A stretch of DNA of 64,000 nucleotides from Rhinopithecus roxellana (GCF_007565055.1 NC_044559.1:41224546-41288545); one strand, 5' to 3'. Positions 45,372 through 58,422 are shown, counted from the stretch's first letter. The notes: generated by a model not told the origin, from the letters alone. Numbers and translations: made by a program.

Positions 45372-46331
45372 CTGACTCTTTGTGTTTAAGAGATAACCAC
45401 CTTTCTCTTCAAGTCAGTCCTATGGCCCTGTATTTTCTCATGTCAAGATCTTGAGCCTTAAAATAAAGTGCCAGAAAGCTGTTCATACCTTGACTTGCAA
45501 AGAAACCTCCTGGCTTGCAATTGTGGAAAGATCAAGGTGGCTAAGGAGACTATCATTATAGAAATGCCATGCAATTCTAGAGCCAGGGTGCCTTTTCCAA
45601 GCGAAGGGGCAACCGCAGGCTTTGTAGCGTGGCTCTGGGTTAAGATAGCCATAGAGGTGAGTGATATGGTAAATGCTGCATAGTGCAATCTCTACGTAAC
45701 TTCGCTCAGCAGGTGAAATGGCAAGAATAACCTGGCAAAAGTTTCAGAGGCAAAATATCCAAGAACACGGCAATGACATGTTTATTATGAAGTGAAATTA
45801 CTTGTTCTAGGAATTAAGGAACACCCACCATGTGGATGTACTCAGCCAATCATTTTTAATTAGAATGAGAAATGATCTAATAAGCTTGTGTTATGATAAC
45901 AGCAATGAATTAAATAAAAGAGTATGCAGTAGGAATTCCCATTTTTCTTTCTCATCACTAGGAGAGAAGGCACCAAGGATGGGCTGGAGAGGAAGGTGGC
46001 CTTTCCAGGCAGGCAGGTGAGAAAGCCACCAAAGAACATCCTGAAATTCATGAAATTCATTAGAAATTCACATTTCTAATGCACATGGCCAAGTTCCCAC
46101 TGGAAGGTGGAGAAAATCCATAATGTGCTAGAATGCTTTATTTTTCCTCTCAAATCAGAACCCAATTTGTCACTGCCACGTAAGACGTGAAAAGGTCATC
46201 TTCTCACTCTGAAGTTTCTGAATCATTTAATAGCTAATTTGGACTGCTAATTACTACCTTTCACTTCTGTAATTATTTTGAATTATTGTTCTTCTGCTAC
46301 TATTAATGGGCTAGGTGGGGGACAATAAAGC
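45372..46331. other. Unassigned sequence; TAAT-rich right end
   Basis: No repeat recognised. 46190-46300 has several TAATTA/AATTAT homeodomain-like motifs and few signs of transposon origin. Only suggestive. Confidence 0.35.
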
Positions 46332-46643
46332 ATGGCTCTAAGTTCCAACTGGTTAGCCTGGCTCTAAGTTCCAACTGGTTAGCCTGGCTCTAAGTTCCAA
46401 CTGGTTAGCCTGGCTCTAAGTTCCAACTGGTTAGCCTGGCTCTAAGTTCCAACTGGTTAGCCTGGCTCTAAGTTCCAACTGGTTAGCCTGGCTCTAAGTT
46501 CCAACTGGTTAGCCTGGCTCTAAGTTCCAACTGGTTAGCCTGGCTCTAAGTTCCAACTGGTTAGCCTGGCTCTAAGTTCCAACTGGTTAGCCTGGCTCTA
46601 AGTTCCAACTGGTTAGCCTGGCTCTAAGTTCCAATTGCTTAGC
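46332..46643 (+). repeat. Minisatellite, 26 bp x 12, almost perfect
   Basis: Unit begins CTGGCTCTAAGTTCC and ends CTGGTTAGC. Exactly 12 copies fill 312 bp. Ten appear identical; the first has one change (A for C) and the last two changes (ATTGCTT for ACTGGTT). Inner units identical and edge units diverged is the usual sign of recent expansion, so length polymorphism is likely. 26 is not a multiple of 3 and no coding frame crosses it. Confidence 0.97.
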
Positions 46644-47359
46644 CTGGCAAATTGAGTCACTTTGAAGTGGCAGAGAGGACTTTGCTATTTCACTCAGCTT
46701 TGCTGGGCCATCGACGAAAAAAAAATCAGCAGCTGAAACACTATTTGCATTTTCCCAATCTGGAACTGCTTTTCATTAATATTTTGCATGGCGACCCTCT
46801 TTCTGGCTGAGCCCCAGCGATAATGAAGTTAAGCATACTTCCTCCACTATTCTAATTGCTTTTGTGGTCCCCAGATAGACCCAAAACACCTGTAGGCTTA
46901 ATTATCTATCCACAGACCTTCTGGAGTCAGCCATGTGGCCAGAGAGGTTAGGAGAAATCTTGGTCAAACACTGAGAACTAATTGGACAACCTCTTGGGAA
47001 TGTTTTCAATGTTATAATTCTGGAATGCAATTTCGGTGAACGTAGTCATGTTGATCCTTTTTAAAAGTCATTTTGGTAAAATGTTTCAGGTTGACTTTAG
47101 ACAGATGATCAGTCATGTTGGTGGTAACGAAAAAGTATAAAAAGAATTTGCTGACTTCTCCCAAGCAATAGCCAGAGAGTCTGTATTCATTCCTTAAAAC
47201 CCAAGTCTATATTCATTCCTTAAGTTCTTAAGAATGCCCTAATATCCTTAGGAAGCCCAGCATCTTAACCACTCATCAACTATCTTGCCAGAGGATCTAG
47301 CTGTGGTTATAGCTTTAGTGAGGGTAGGGAGGGCCCTGAAAGACAGAAAAAGTTAAGAA
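46644..47359. other. Unassigned intergenic sequence
   Basis: No repeat recognised. An octamer ATTTGCAT occurs at 46743. No exon is supported. Confidence 0.4.
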
Positions 47360-47375
47360 CAAACTTTCTCTGCTC

Positions 47376-47684
47376 TGCCAGGCTTGGTGGCTCATGCCTG
47401 TAATTCCAGCACTTTGGGAGGCTGAGGTGGACAGATCACTTGAGGTCAGGAGTTTGAGACCAGTCTGGCCAACATAGTGAAACCCTGTCTCTACTAAAAA
47501 TACAAAAATTGACTGAGTGTGCTGGTGTGCACCTGTAATTCCAGCTACTTGAGTCTGAAGCAGGAGAATCACTTAATCCCAGGAGATGAAGGCTTCTGTG
47601 AGCTGAGATCACGCCACTGCACTCCAGCCTGGACAACAGAGTGAGACTCCATCTCAAAGGAAAAAATAAAACAAACAAGCAACA
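47376..47684 (+). mobile_element. AluS, sense
   Basis: Full dimeric Alu, diverged, with an AAC-rich tail. ACAAACTTTCTCT before and ACAAACTGTTCTCT after are a plausible target duplication. Confidence 0.88.
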
Positions 47685-48104
47685 AACAAACTGTTCTCTA
47701 CCCTGTAATTTTAACCAGGGCACACCCTTCTCATAATGCTTGATGAAGTTACTGTAATGACTTTTCTTGATGTACTTTATACATTATACAAATTCATTGA
47801 TTTTATTCAAATGGTTGAATTGGCTATTACTAGGTATATGTGGAAAGAGAAATTTGGTGTAGATACGCCAGGTAAACATTTAAAAGTGACAGAATTTGAG
47901 AAGTACAGTTTGGGGTACCTTGGAAGTGATAGGGCTGAAGGGTTAACATCATATGTCATTCATTCACTATGGGATAGGAGTGACAGCATCAGAGAACGTA
48001 TTCTCTTTGATTTTTTTCCCAGCATTAATCATGACCATCTGTCAGCTGCAAGAGAGGCCTCACGACATTATGGAATAAGAATAGGATTTGGAATAATAAA
48101 TATA

Positions 48105-48315
48105 ATAGCTCCAATTTATTAGGCTATTGCTTCCAAGCTGTGGCTGTACTCAGTTCTTTACATGTAAATTTCAATTCCCCTCTCTGATGGAGGCATCATA
48201 ATCAATCATTCTTATAGATTAGTTAGGTAGGCAAATCATGCATGGCCACACAGCCAGGAGATGGCAGAGTTACTGGATGTGAGCTCAAATTTCTCTGTCT
48301 CCAGGGCCCATACTC
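48105..48315 (+). mobile_element. MIR SINE, sense
   Basis: CAGTTCTTTACATGTAAATTT, GGCCACACAGCCAGGAGATG-type text (in parts) and CTCCAGGGCCCATACTCCC follow the MIR order. Confidence 0.8.
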
Positions 48316-48774
48316 CCATACTGTTATTTTGGGGGCCCAGAAAGTTCTTTCTCTGAGTAACAGGAAAATGAATAATCATATTGTCAAAAATCAAAATAAC
48401 GCTTGTGTGGATTAGTAAGACCAAAATATGTTGAGGAATAAAGGGTTTGCATTTGTTGCCACTGTGACTACAGGTCTTCCACTCATCTTACTGTGGTTTT
48501 CCTGGTAGTTCTTACCCTGCATTAGTAACCATATCATTCTCTATCCTGCTAACTTATGGGATTCCATCCCACCCAACTCCAGAAAGACCCCTCCCAGGAA
48601 GGTTCAGATACTGATATAAGAGGACACCCAAACATAAGGCCCTTTAACCTGTCTTCTAATAAGTTTCTGCAACACCATGATCTAGTCACAGGTGTGGATA
48701 TTGTATACCTGGAAGAGTCTAGCTCCTTGGATGAGGGCCTTTGGAGACTAAACTTCTCTGGTCCCACTTAAAAA
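48316..48774. other. Unassigned intergenic sequence
   Basis: No feature recognised. Confidence 0.4.
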
Positions 48775-49870
48775 AATAAATTAATGGACTTTATTTTTAA
48801 AAGTAGTTTTAGGTTTGCAGTAAAAGTGAGTAAAGGATATGGAGAGTTCCCTTATTATACCCCCAGTTTCCCCTGTTACTAGCTACTCGAATTAGCATGC
48901 TACATTTGTTACAATTGATGAACTGACAATAATATATTATTAATTAAAGCCTATAGTTTACATTAGCACTCATTATTTTTGTACCGTTCAATGGGTTTTA
49001 ATAAATATATAATGACAAGTGTTCACCATTAGAGTATCACACAGAATAGTGAAACTAAAAATCCCCTGTGCTCCACCTTTTCATCTCCCTGGCAACCCCT
49101 GATCTTTTTACTGTTTCTATAGTTTCGTCTTTTCCAGAATGTCATATAGTTGGAATTACACAGAATACCTTTCAGACTAGCGTCTTTGATTTAGAAATAT
49201 GCATTTATGGTTTCTCTATGTCTTTTCATGGCTTGACAACCCATTTCTTTTTATCACTGAATAATATTCCATTTTCTGAATGTACCACAGTTTATCCACT
49301 CATCCACTGAAGGACATCTTACGTGATCTAACTTTTGGCAATTACGAATAAACCTGCTATAAACATTTGTGTGTAGGTCTGTGTGTGGACATAAGTTTTC
49401 AAATAATTTGAGTAAACACCAAGGAGCATAACTGCCAGATCATATGAGAAGAGCATGTTTAGTTTTGTAAGCAACTGCTAAACTGTCTTCCAAAGTGGCT
49501 GTACCATTTTGCATTCCCACCAGCAATGAATAAGCATTCCTGTTGCTCCACACCCTCACCAGCATTTGGCATTGTCAGTGTTCTGAATTTGGGTCATTCT
49601 GAGAGACCTGTAGTGGTACCTTGTTGTTTTAATTTGCATTTCCCTGATGATATTTACCATCGGAATATTTTCTTTGGTGAGGTGTCTCTTTAGATTATTT
49701 GCCTATTTTAAAAACTGTTTTTTCCCTTATCATTAAGTTGTAAGAATTATTTTTCTATTTTGGATACCAGTTCTTTAGGATACGTGTTTTGCAAATATTT
49801 TCTTCAGTCTCTGGATTGTCTCTTTACTCTCTTAATGGTCCCACCTTTTAAAGATACATAGATTTATCTC
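48775..49870 (-). mobile_element. L1M 3' part, antisense
   Basis: Starts with an old L1M 3' UTR (AGTTTTAGGTTTGCAGTAAA) and continues into antisense ORF2 (AATAATATTCCATTTTCTGA, GTACCATTTTGCATTCCCAC, TAATTTGCATTTCCCTGATG). No intact frame. Confidence 0.85.
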
Positions 49871-50526
49871 CCTGGGCAATAGTTATTGACTTTCAAGACC
49901 TTAACATTATTTTCCCTACCATCTCCTTGGCAGAGCTGTGTCTGCTTTGAGTTTTCTAGTAGGCTGTTCATGCTGTATTGTATAGACAATGATGTGATCA
50001 GTTTCTCTTATGGAGGCGAGCTTAAAAGTCAAAATTAATGTATTGAGTATTTACGGAACATCTACTACATGTGCTGCTTCCAGGAAGGTGCTGTGTGATG
50101 ATGGTGAGCGAGGCCGACTGAGTCCCTGTCCTCGGGGAACTTACAGTCTAGTGGGAGTGACATCATGAATCAACTGCAGCCCAGTGTGGAAAGGAAAATG
50201 GAAGCAGATTCTGGGGTGGGTGTCGGGGGTCAGACCTGGACCCCAGCTCAGCCCAGAGGGTCAGGAAACACTTTGCATAAGAAGTGAGAGGATGCTTGAG
50301 ACCTGAAGGGTGAGCCAGAGTTAGGCAGTGAGAGAGGCAGTGGGTGTATGATGAGGAGACAGTACCAGCTGAGCGAACAGCAGGTGCCTCTGAATTATTT
50401 TAGATACGTCATGCTACAGATATGATTGGGTTTTTGGAAACCAAGGAAGGTGGTGAAATTTGCTTAAATTTCCCTTAAGTTTCTTTAAAAATGAACATTT
50501 AGGATTCTTCAGGGACCATCTTAAAT
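49871..50526. other. Unassigned sequence with an old repeat remnant
   Basis: 50030-50170 (TTGAGTATTTACGGAACATC, GGGGAACTTACAGTCTAGTG) is an old mammalian repeat I cannot name. No gene. Confidence 0.4.
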
Positions 50527-50701
50527 CAGTGGTTCTCAAGTCAGGCTACATTTTAGAATCCTCTGAATGCTCTTACAAATTACCCATACTGGGCCTCCAG
50601 CCAGACCATCTGAATCAGTCTCAGGGGGCAGAGCCTGAGCCCTGGCATTTGTTTAAGTCCTGCAGGAGAGTCTCACACATATTCAGGGTAGAGAATCACT
50701 G
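50527..50701 (+). mobile_element. hAT-Charlie MITE (MER5-like), both ends present
   Basis: Terminal inverted repeats CAGTGGTTCTC (50527) and GAGAATCACTG (ends 50701) with one mismatch, 175 bp total. The 8-bp flanks TCTTAAAT and TCATGAAG share 5 positions, a decayed hAT target duplication. Non-coding. Confidence 0.85.
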
Positions 50702-51394
50702 TCATGAAGGCAGGGGGTTTTGCAGGACAATCCACTTCTGTTTTTGTGATGGCATTCTGCTTTTAAATACAGGCAAGTTCTGTGCATGTATGTGTTTTTT
50801 TGATGGGCAGGTTTATACAAACCTATCCCCAAGAGTCACAGGAAACTGAGAGGCCCAAGAAAGAGACTGAAAGATGCAGTTGCTCAAAAAGAAACACTGA
50901 AGAGGGACTTACAAACAGAAGCCATGTCTGAGTCTCAGGCGGTGGTGAGACAAGACGAGAAGGTGGATCTCCATGCCATATTATCCCACATACTCAGAGC
51001 AGGAGTGACTCAGAAGGGATGTGTAAGACAATTGAAGTACGGTAGCATCAATGTTGTTTTGACCTAAGGGCAGGATTTATGGTAAATATGAACTCTTACA
51101 GTTTTCAAGTAAGTCTATATATTTTTATATTATCTTATATTGATATTTAGTAAATAAATAGAAAGTCAGTAAACTGATCAGTCAGAATCCATATAGAATA
51201 GGTGCTATTTGTCCTTATGTCTGGAATGTTTATATTGGAGGTTTGAATCTCCGGGTGGGATTGATCCACATGTTATTGAACCTATAATGATTAAACTTTG
51301 ATATTTGTTGCCTTGGGTGTTGCTGGTGGAGTAATACTGGGCAACACCACAGTTTCCATGTGGCCAACCAATAGGGGAGTGTGTTTTGAGCAGG
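50702..51394. other. Unassigned intergenic sequence
   Basis: No gene or confident repeat. Confidence 0.4.
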
Positions 51395-51656
51395 AAGATA
51401 TCTATATATGTATATTTACATATATTTTGTCTGTATATCTATTTTATAGCTGAAATATATTAATATACATATTATAATTTATTATTACACTTATAATATT
51501 ACCTGTGTATTATATTATTTATTTTATCCTATACAATTATTATAAATTATGTATAATTATGAATTATATAAAATTACATGTATATTTTAAAAATATAATG
51601 ATACACAATAATTAAATTTATTTTATATATTATATACTATGTATGATTATATATAA
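51395..51656. repeat. AT-rich low-complexity tract
   Basis: About 260 bp almost only A and T with TATA/ATTA steps; may be a matrix-attachment-like or unstable DNA stretch. Confidence 0.8.
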
Positions 51657-52319
51657 CACTGCGGGTCTCTGGAGGGCAAGGCCTGTGCAGGCTGAGGGTG
51701 TTGTATTGGGCAGAAGAGCTAAACTGACCATGAGTTGCAAACTGGAGCCACTCCAGGTGAAGAACTGCTGGGATGGTTTGAACTAGAGGTTTGGTCATGG
51801 CAGCCACCTGGGCATTTACAAGATTCTTTTCTTTGTCATGCCCTGCAGACCACTTGGGAAGACCAATCCCAACACTTCTGCCATGCGTGACGTGGATCTG
51901 GGCCACTTTTATTTCTGTATTTGGTGCTGGCTGGAGACCTTTTCCTTGTCCTCTCCTCTTCTCTCAAGAGTATTGTGTTCAACCCGGGTCATGGTGACAA
52001 TTTTTTTTTTCCAGTTCTCATTGGGTAATAATTCCAATAAATCAAGTGTGGGTCAAGCTACACCACCAGGGTTGGGAGGGCCCACGGTGCTTCTCTCAGT
52101 GGTTGTTAATCTCAGGCAACAGGCAGAACCACTGAGGTGCTTTTAGAAGTCCCTGTCTGCGTGTACTGGGTGCAGAAGCTCAGAGCCAGAGGTGACCCCA
52201 AGAATTTAATTCCCCAGTTCCCACCACTGTGGAAATTTGCAGAGCTCTTGGGCTGCCCATAACTTTAGACTTCCCGTAATCTGTAGGATGGATCTGAAGG
52301 GGTAGAAAACTCCCAGCTT
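51657..52319. other. Unassigned intergenic sequence
   Basis: More GC than its surroundings. No repeat or exon supported. Confidence 0.4.
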
Positions 52320-52450
52320 GCCTCTGGGTCCAATTTCCTAATTTTACACATGGGGAAATGGAGGCTCGCAGAACAAGGTCACACCTTTGGACACACAGCA
52401 CAGCGTGGACGAAGAACCACGTCTTCAGCTCCAGTCTGCCTCCGATAGTT
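52320..52450 (+). mobile_element. MIR SINE fragment, sense
   Basis: AATTTTACACATGGGGAAAT, GGAGGCTCGCAGAACAAGGT and CACACAGCACAG are a recognisable MIR 3' core. Confidence 0.75.
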
Positions 52451-53794
52451 GGCTCAGAGTTTATGAAGTTTGAGGCGAGAGCTGCCGAGGAATACAGGCA
52501 CTGCTCAGGTCTCGGCTTAATTTATCCTGGTCTGTCTGACAGAATATATTCTCCCTTTGCATCTGGAAAAAGGGGAAACCCTAAATTCCTTCTAATTCTA
52601 ACTTAGGTGTCACATGCAGCTGAGCCTGCCTCTCTCCGTGGCCAAGCGCACTGTGGAATGCAGGGGAAAGACCACAGAGCGTAAAATCGACAGAAATGGG
52701 TTTGAAATGTTTCCTGTTGAATCCTTCCTACCTTTCAAAATTTATGTTGTTGCTGTCGGATAATTCTCCTTTCTAGCAACCTATCATGTGTTGTTTCCAA
52801 GCAAAGCAGCATCTTTTGGAAGAGTGGAAAAAAAATTACCTTTGAATTAAACTCTTTGAATATACGTATATGCTTTTCAAAAATGACAGTAGTTCACTGG
52901 CTAATGATATGCATTTGATGAGTGAATTTTGCACTGTTAATGAGTCAGAAGAGCTTTATTTTTTTTTTTAAAGGCCTCAGTTATGAATATGAAATGCACG
53001 GTTTTGGAGATAAAAGGGCTTTATTTTGATACAAAATTGAAATGTAGAGACTTGGAAGAAACATTGATAACCCCAAGAACCCCTGGTGGGATATAAATGT
53101 TACTGCTGGTGACAGAAAGTTAAATGAGTTTGAAATAAAAATAATTAATTTCATTGCTTCCTGGTTAAAGAGACCAGGGGCACAGAAGCTCCATGGAACA
53201 CTGCGAGATTTGTGATTTACTTGTAACAGATTTCCATAAATGGGATTTAGAACTGGATTTCATCTATTAAAAATTGATTGCTCTGGATAAAGAACAGTTC
53301 TCATTTCAATTACTTGGCCCTTATGGTCCAATGTGGTAAATATTTCATGGCTTGGTGTAGAGGGCTGTTGTCCAGGTGTCATATATTCACTTAACTTGCC
53401 TGGCTGTGTCCTTTGGGCATCCTTTTCTTCTGATTGAAAAGCTTGTTTAGGGCACAGACTCTCCTGTTGTCCCCAAAGTTTGGTTTTCTTGGTCACCGAG
53501 CCTGGCATTTCACATGAATTGGTTACGGCAAAGACGTTTCTTGCCTGCGTGAAGAGATGTGGTGCTTCTGAGTATTGGTGTTTCAAATTAAATAGTGGAC
53601 TGTTGACTGCTCTGAGCAGAATTCTTCCAGGAATGTGTATGCTACTGGGCATTGTTCATCTTTTTTTATTGCTGTCTCTTCTCTTCCGTTAGATTGCAAG
53701 CTTAAAAAAAAAAAAATTCCCCGTGTAAATAGCTTTAGAATTTTTCTGATTATAAAAATAATGTTTTTATGGTTTTGAGTTTTACATTTAAGTC
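52451..53794. other. Unassigned sequence
   Basis: No confident repeat over 1.3 kb. A 130-codon minus-strand frame at 53260-53652 has no domain or codon pattern that would support a gene. Confidence 0.4.
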
Positions 53795-53799
53795 TTTGA

Positions 53800-53890
53800 T
53801 AGGTGCAGTACACCACCATGGCACATGTATACCTGCGTAACAAATCTGCACGTTCTACACATGTATCCCAGAATTTAAAGTAAAATAAAA
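53800..53890 (+). mobile_element. Very short L1 3' end, sense
   Basis: GGTGCAGTACACCACCATGG and GCACATGTATACCTGCGTAA, then CCCAGAATTTAAAGTAAAAT and an A-run: the last about 90 bp of a primate L1, extremely 5' truncated. Confidence 0.88.
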
Positions 53891-53934
53891 AAATGTTAAT
53901 TGCAAATAATTTAGAAACTAGGGGAATATATGTT

Positions 53935-54985
53935 TAAAAAAGAACCCATAGACTCTCTACCCAGAAGTAGCTTCTGATAATACTTTAATGTATGGTCATC
54001 CAAGATTCTTTTTTGATGCTTTCAGATATCTATATTTACCTATCTATTTGAACAAAATTATGGTGCCATCCAATATATGCAGTTTTGAAACCTGTTCTTT
54101 TTATTTACCAATGTGTTGTGGACATATTTCGTGAATACTATGATTTTTTTTAAGAGCTCTGTTGTGTTTTATTGTATAAATGTTTTGTAATTTATTGAAT
54201 CCATGTCTTATTAATGGATGTTTGGGTTATTTTCAGTTTTTCATTATTAAAAATAAGGCTGCAATATATATCCTTTAACTGCATCATCACAGACTTCCTT
54301 AGGACAAATTCTTGAGAGTAATTTCTGAGAAATAAATATATAGTCTTTAAAACTTCTGAAGCCTATTGCTAATCTTCCCTCTACTTAATCTTTTAAATTG
54401 TTGCCGAGGGAAATGGGAACTCATTGTTTTTTGTAATTTGTATTTTCTTGACTACGTTTTCTTATTTCTGCCCCCTAGTTGTTTTAATACTGTATTTACT
54501 GAAAAGCCAATTCCATGCAGGCTGAGATTTTCATCTGTTTTGTTTCTTCTCTATCTCCTATTCCAAGAAGAGTGTTTTTGACATATAGAAGGAGCTCAAA
54601 TATTTATTGAATGTTGAATGAATTACCTTTCCTGTCTTTTGCTCATTTTTTCCGTAAAGAGTGTCTGCTTTTTAATCACTGATTTAAAAAAATTTTTATA
54701 TACTAAAGATATTAGCTCTTTGCCATAGAGTGCAAATATTTTTCCCGGTTTGCCTTTCATGTTTTAACTTTGAGTATTTTTACTTTTGCATATAGAAATA
54801 TTTATTTTTTAACAGGGTCAATCGTATTAACATTTTCTTTAGTTTTATCTTTCCTGTTGAGCTTGAAGAAAAGACTTTCTCATTCTAGAATTAGATAACT
54901 GCAACCTTGATTTTTTTCTAATTGCTTTTGATGGTTTTACTTTCAACCTTTAAGTTATTAATCTCCATGAAAGTGTTTTGGTGAA
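53935..54985 (-). mobile_element. Old L1M-like ORF2 stretch, antisense, with L2 tail inside
   Basis: GGATGTTTGGGTTATTTTCA, TAAGGCTGCAATATATATCC and GATATTAGCTCTTTGCCATA are antisense L1 phrases. 54500-54622 (CTCAAATATTTATTGAATG) is like an L2 3' tail. Diverged; boundaries approximate. Confidence 0.5.
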
Positions 54986-55094
54986 ATGTAGGGATTTACG
55001 TTGAATTCTTTCCTTCCATATGGTTTGCCAGTCATCACAACACTCTCTTTTCCTCTTGGTTGTAACCTTTGAAGGCGGGGAGCTGGAGGGTGAG

Positions 55095-55290
55095 AACTAA
55101 CATTTACTGGGGGACTGTTTCCAAGACATGTGAAACTTGCCCTATTTATTGCACTTATCCCTCCTAACATAGCCCTGCAAGGTAAAAGATCCCAGACTAG
55201 CAGACTGAGGCTTAGAGAGGTAAGAAATATGTCCAGAGTCACTGAGTAACCTGGGATCCAGGGATCTCAAGCCCCCATTCCTTCCACTGA
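55095..55290 (+). mobile_element. MIR SINE, sense
   Basis: AACTAACATTTACTGGGGGA, GCCCTGCAAGGTAAAAGATC, GACTGAGGCTTAGAGAGGTA and GAGTAACCTGGGATCCAGGG are MIR phrases in order. Confidence 0.85.
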
Positions 55291-56335
55291 TTCCTCAGTC
55301 CCAGCATCTGTGTACTCAGGGCAGGTGGACTGTCCTGCCCAGCAGTGGAGCTATCAGTATTGGATTTGCTAACTGCAGACCTTCTACAGCCATTAAAAAA
55401 TGAAATTCTTGAGTTAAAATGTTTAAAGGAAAGTATTATTTTGGTGGAGGAAGCACAGATGTGTTTAGAGCCTCCCTTTCTAGTCCTAATATCTGGTAGA
55501 GTACCCAAAACTTATTTTTCTTGGTTCCTGGACTTGATGTCAAAGAGAAGTACAGAGGTTAGAAGCAGAGAGTATGAATTTTAAACACTCAATGTGGAAT
55601 GAAAGTTAATATGTGGATAATAAGGATAATGATTATTATTTAAGATGTGTGAAATTCATTCAAAATCATGAATGTTTGGCAATTCTAGGATGGCAAGTAT
55701 TATTATTTTATTGTTAAACACAATTTGCTCCATTGAGCTGATGCCCAGCGCTTTAAGTGATGTCATTAAGGAATGATGTTTTTGTGCAGTAGTTGTAGTT
55801 TAATTGTGTATAGTTTGTGTGAACAGCAGTATTTTACCTTAATGTTTTTCCAAATATTCACATCAATTAAAAGTGAATAATTATTTGCATATACTTTTAA
55901 TGATGCTAAAAATTTAAATTGTGTGGCAATGTAAATCTCTGACAAGATAACATATTTACTGGAATGTAAGAAAACTGTGCATTTTTAGAAGCTTGTATTT
56001 ATGCATATGATACAAACATTTGCATTTTTATATTCATTTATCTTAATTATTGGACACAGTTAATTTAAAACACTAACTTGGACAAAACTGATTGTTTTGT
56101 GTTATATCAAAATAAATAACAGATCTATTTTATATATATAATATGTGGCAAACTATTTGCTGTATCTTTATAATAATAAATAACATTTAATAAATAAAAG
56201 GTAAAATCATATACATTAGGTAATATAAACAAATACTACATAAATGTATATTTATATTAGGCATATTATGTAATAATTATGATTATATAAATGTACTATC
56301 AATAAAATTTACATTTTAAAATTAAAAAATGATAT
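55291..56335. other. Unassigned AT-rich sequence
   Basis: About 1 kb of AT-rich DNA with many TTTAAT/ATTAAA motifs. No repeat recognised. Confidence 0.4.
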
Positions 56336-57944
56336 TGTGTTCCTCCTGGTATTCCTTGCTTTTCGTTTTCTTAATAGTGTCTTTTGAAGAACATACACTA
56401 TTAATTTTGATGAAGTCCAGTTGATTAATTTTTTTTCTTTTTAGTTAGTGCTTTTTGTGTTTTAAGGATTGGTTGATAACAACAAGATTGTGAAGGTTTC
56501 TCCTATATTTTATTCCAGAAGCATTTTGGTTTAGCTTTTACTGTTAGGCCTGCGATCATTTCAAATTACTTTTTGCATATGGTATAAGGTATGGGTTAAG
56601 ATTCATTTTTTTTCCATATGGGTGTCAAGTTTTCCAGTAACATTTGTTGAAAAAAATCTATTTTCTCATTGAATTACCTTGGTACCTTTGTCAAAAGTCA
56701 GTTATGTGTATACATAGGTCTGTTTTTGGGTACTGCATTCTGTTACATTGTTCTGTGCATATATCTTACACTAAAACTACAATATCTTTATTACTGTAGC
56801 TTCATAATAGGTTTTGAAATCAGGTAGTGTAAGTCATCCAACTTTGTTCTTTCTAAAATGTTTTGGTTATTTTTGGTGTCTTCATACACATTTGAAGTAG
56901 CTTGTTAATTGGTACAAAAGTATATGCTGGGATTTTGATTGGGATTATGTTGACTCTGTAGATTGATTTGAGATAATTGACATATTAATAGAATTGAAAT
57001 CTTAAATCCATGAAAATGGTATATTTCTCCATGTATATATGCCTTATTTAATTTCTCTCAGCAATGTTTTTGGTGTTTTGGTGTACAGGTTATATACATC
57101 TTTGATTAAATTTCTTCCTAAGCACCTCATATATTTTGATGCTGGTGTAAGTGATACTGAAAAAATTCCAATAGTTTTTTGCTTATGTAAATAAATATAC
57201 AGATTTTTGTATATAAGTCATATTCTGGAACTTTTTAGATTATTAACTTTATGATATGTTAAATATATTCTTTAGTACTTTTCTATATAGATCATTAGGT
57301 TGTCTACAAATAAGGATTTATTTCTCCCTTCCCAATCCTGTTGCCTTTTATTTTTTTCTTGTCTCATTGCATGGCTAGAACTTTCAGTGCAATAGCTGAA
57401 TAGAAGTGGTGACAGCAAACATTTTTACTTTGTTCCTGTTTTAGGAGAAAAACATTTATTACTTCACCACTAAGTATGATGTTAGCTGTAGGTTTTAGTA
57501 GCTGCTCTTTATCAAATTGAGAAAGTTATATTAATAGCATGCTGAGAATTTTTATCATAAATGGTTGTTTCAGTTTGTCTAATTTCTTTGCTGTACGTAT
57601 TGAAATGATCATACAATTTTTGCCTTTATTATATAAATATGGTAAACTACCTTGATTGATTTTCAAACATTGACTCAATGTTGCATTCCTGGGATAAGCT
57701 TTACCTTGTTACGATATATTGTCACTTTTATTTATTACTAAATTTGTTTTTTAAAAACATTTTGTTGAGGGCTTTTGCAATTTTGTTCATGAGAGATTTG
57801 GTCTGTAGTATTTTTTTCTTCTAAAGTGACAGGTTTTGGTATTTGTTTTATGTTGGCTTCATAAAATGAATTGGAAAGCATGTTCGCTGCCTCTATTTTC
57901 TGAATTTGTGTAATGTTGACATTATTTCTTTAGTAAAGTAGGCT

Positions 57945-58422
57945 CATGTCAGAGGAGAACCTCTACCTCAATGGCAAGAAGTAAACCTGCCAAAACTTCC
58001 TAGATGCTGAAAGTGGGCAATGAGACCTAATGGATTAGAGTAATGCAGGTTATTACTCGCAGCAATGCAAACAGCAGGAGCAGTTCCTGCTGCAAGTCCC
58101 ACAGGATGTTGTGATGGGATCAGATGGTGAATATGCATACAATAGTTTGTGCTGTAGCTGAGAAACCCAGTGCCAAGAACTCAGCATCCTTTTTAGCAAG
58201 TAGCCAACAGGCCAGTCTCCTTATCCTAAGGAGTAAGTAGGTCCATGGTAGTTACTAGTGGTTGCTTTGCCCCACTTAACTGACCATATGACTGGCTATA
58301 TAAACTGCTCAGTATGAGGGGATGGTTGGGACTTGTAGTTTGGCATACTCAGCCAGAACATGCCAGAATGCTCAGGGTACATGACAGACTTGCCTCTCCC
58401 AGGGAAATCATATGGGCATGAG
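57945..58422. other. Unknown 478-bp segment inside L1M
   Basis: Not L1. L1 text stops at ATTATTTCTTTAG and resumes at GGTTTTCTTTGTGAGAAGG, but about 40 bp of expected L1 is missing, so the segment replaced L1 rather than simply inserting. It holds CTATATAAACTGC (TATA-like) near 58296. Its last 92 bp recur at 60393-60486. Possibly a piece of an LTR. Confidence 0.6.

Noticed and set aside
46332..46643. CRISPR-like array
   Set aside because: The units are directly adjacent with no unique spacers, and the context is a primate genome; it is a minisatellite.
53260..53652. 130-codon minus-strand frame as a gene
   Set aside because: No conserved motif or coding-like composition; chance length in unique DNA.
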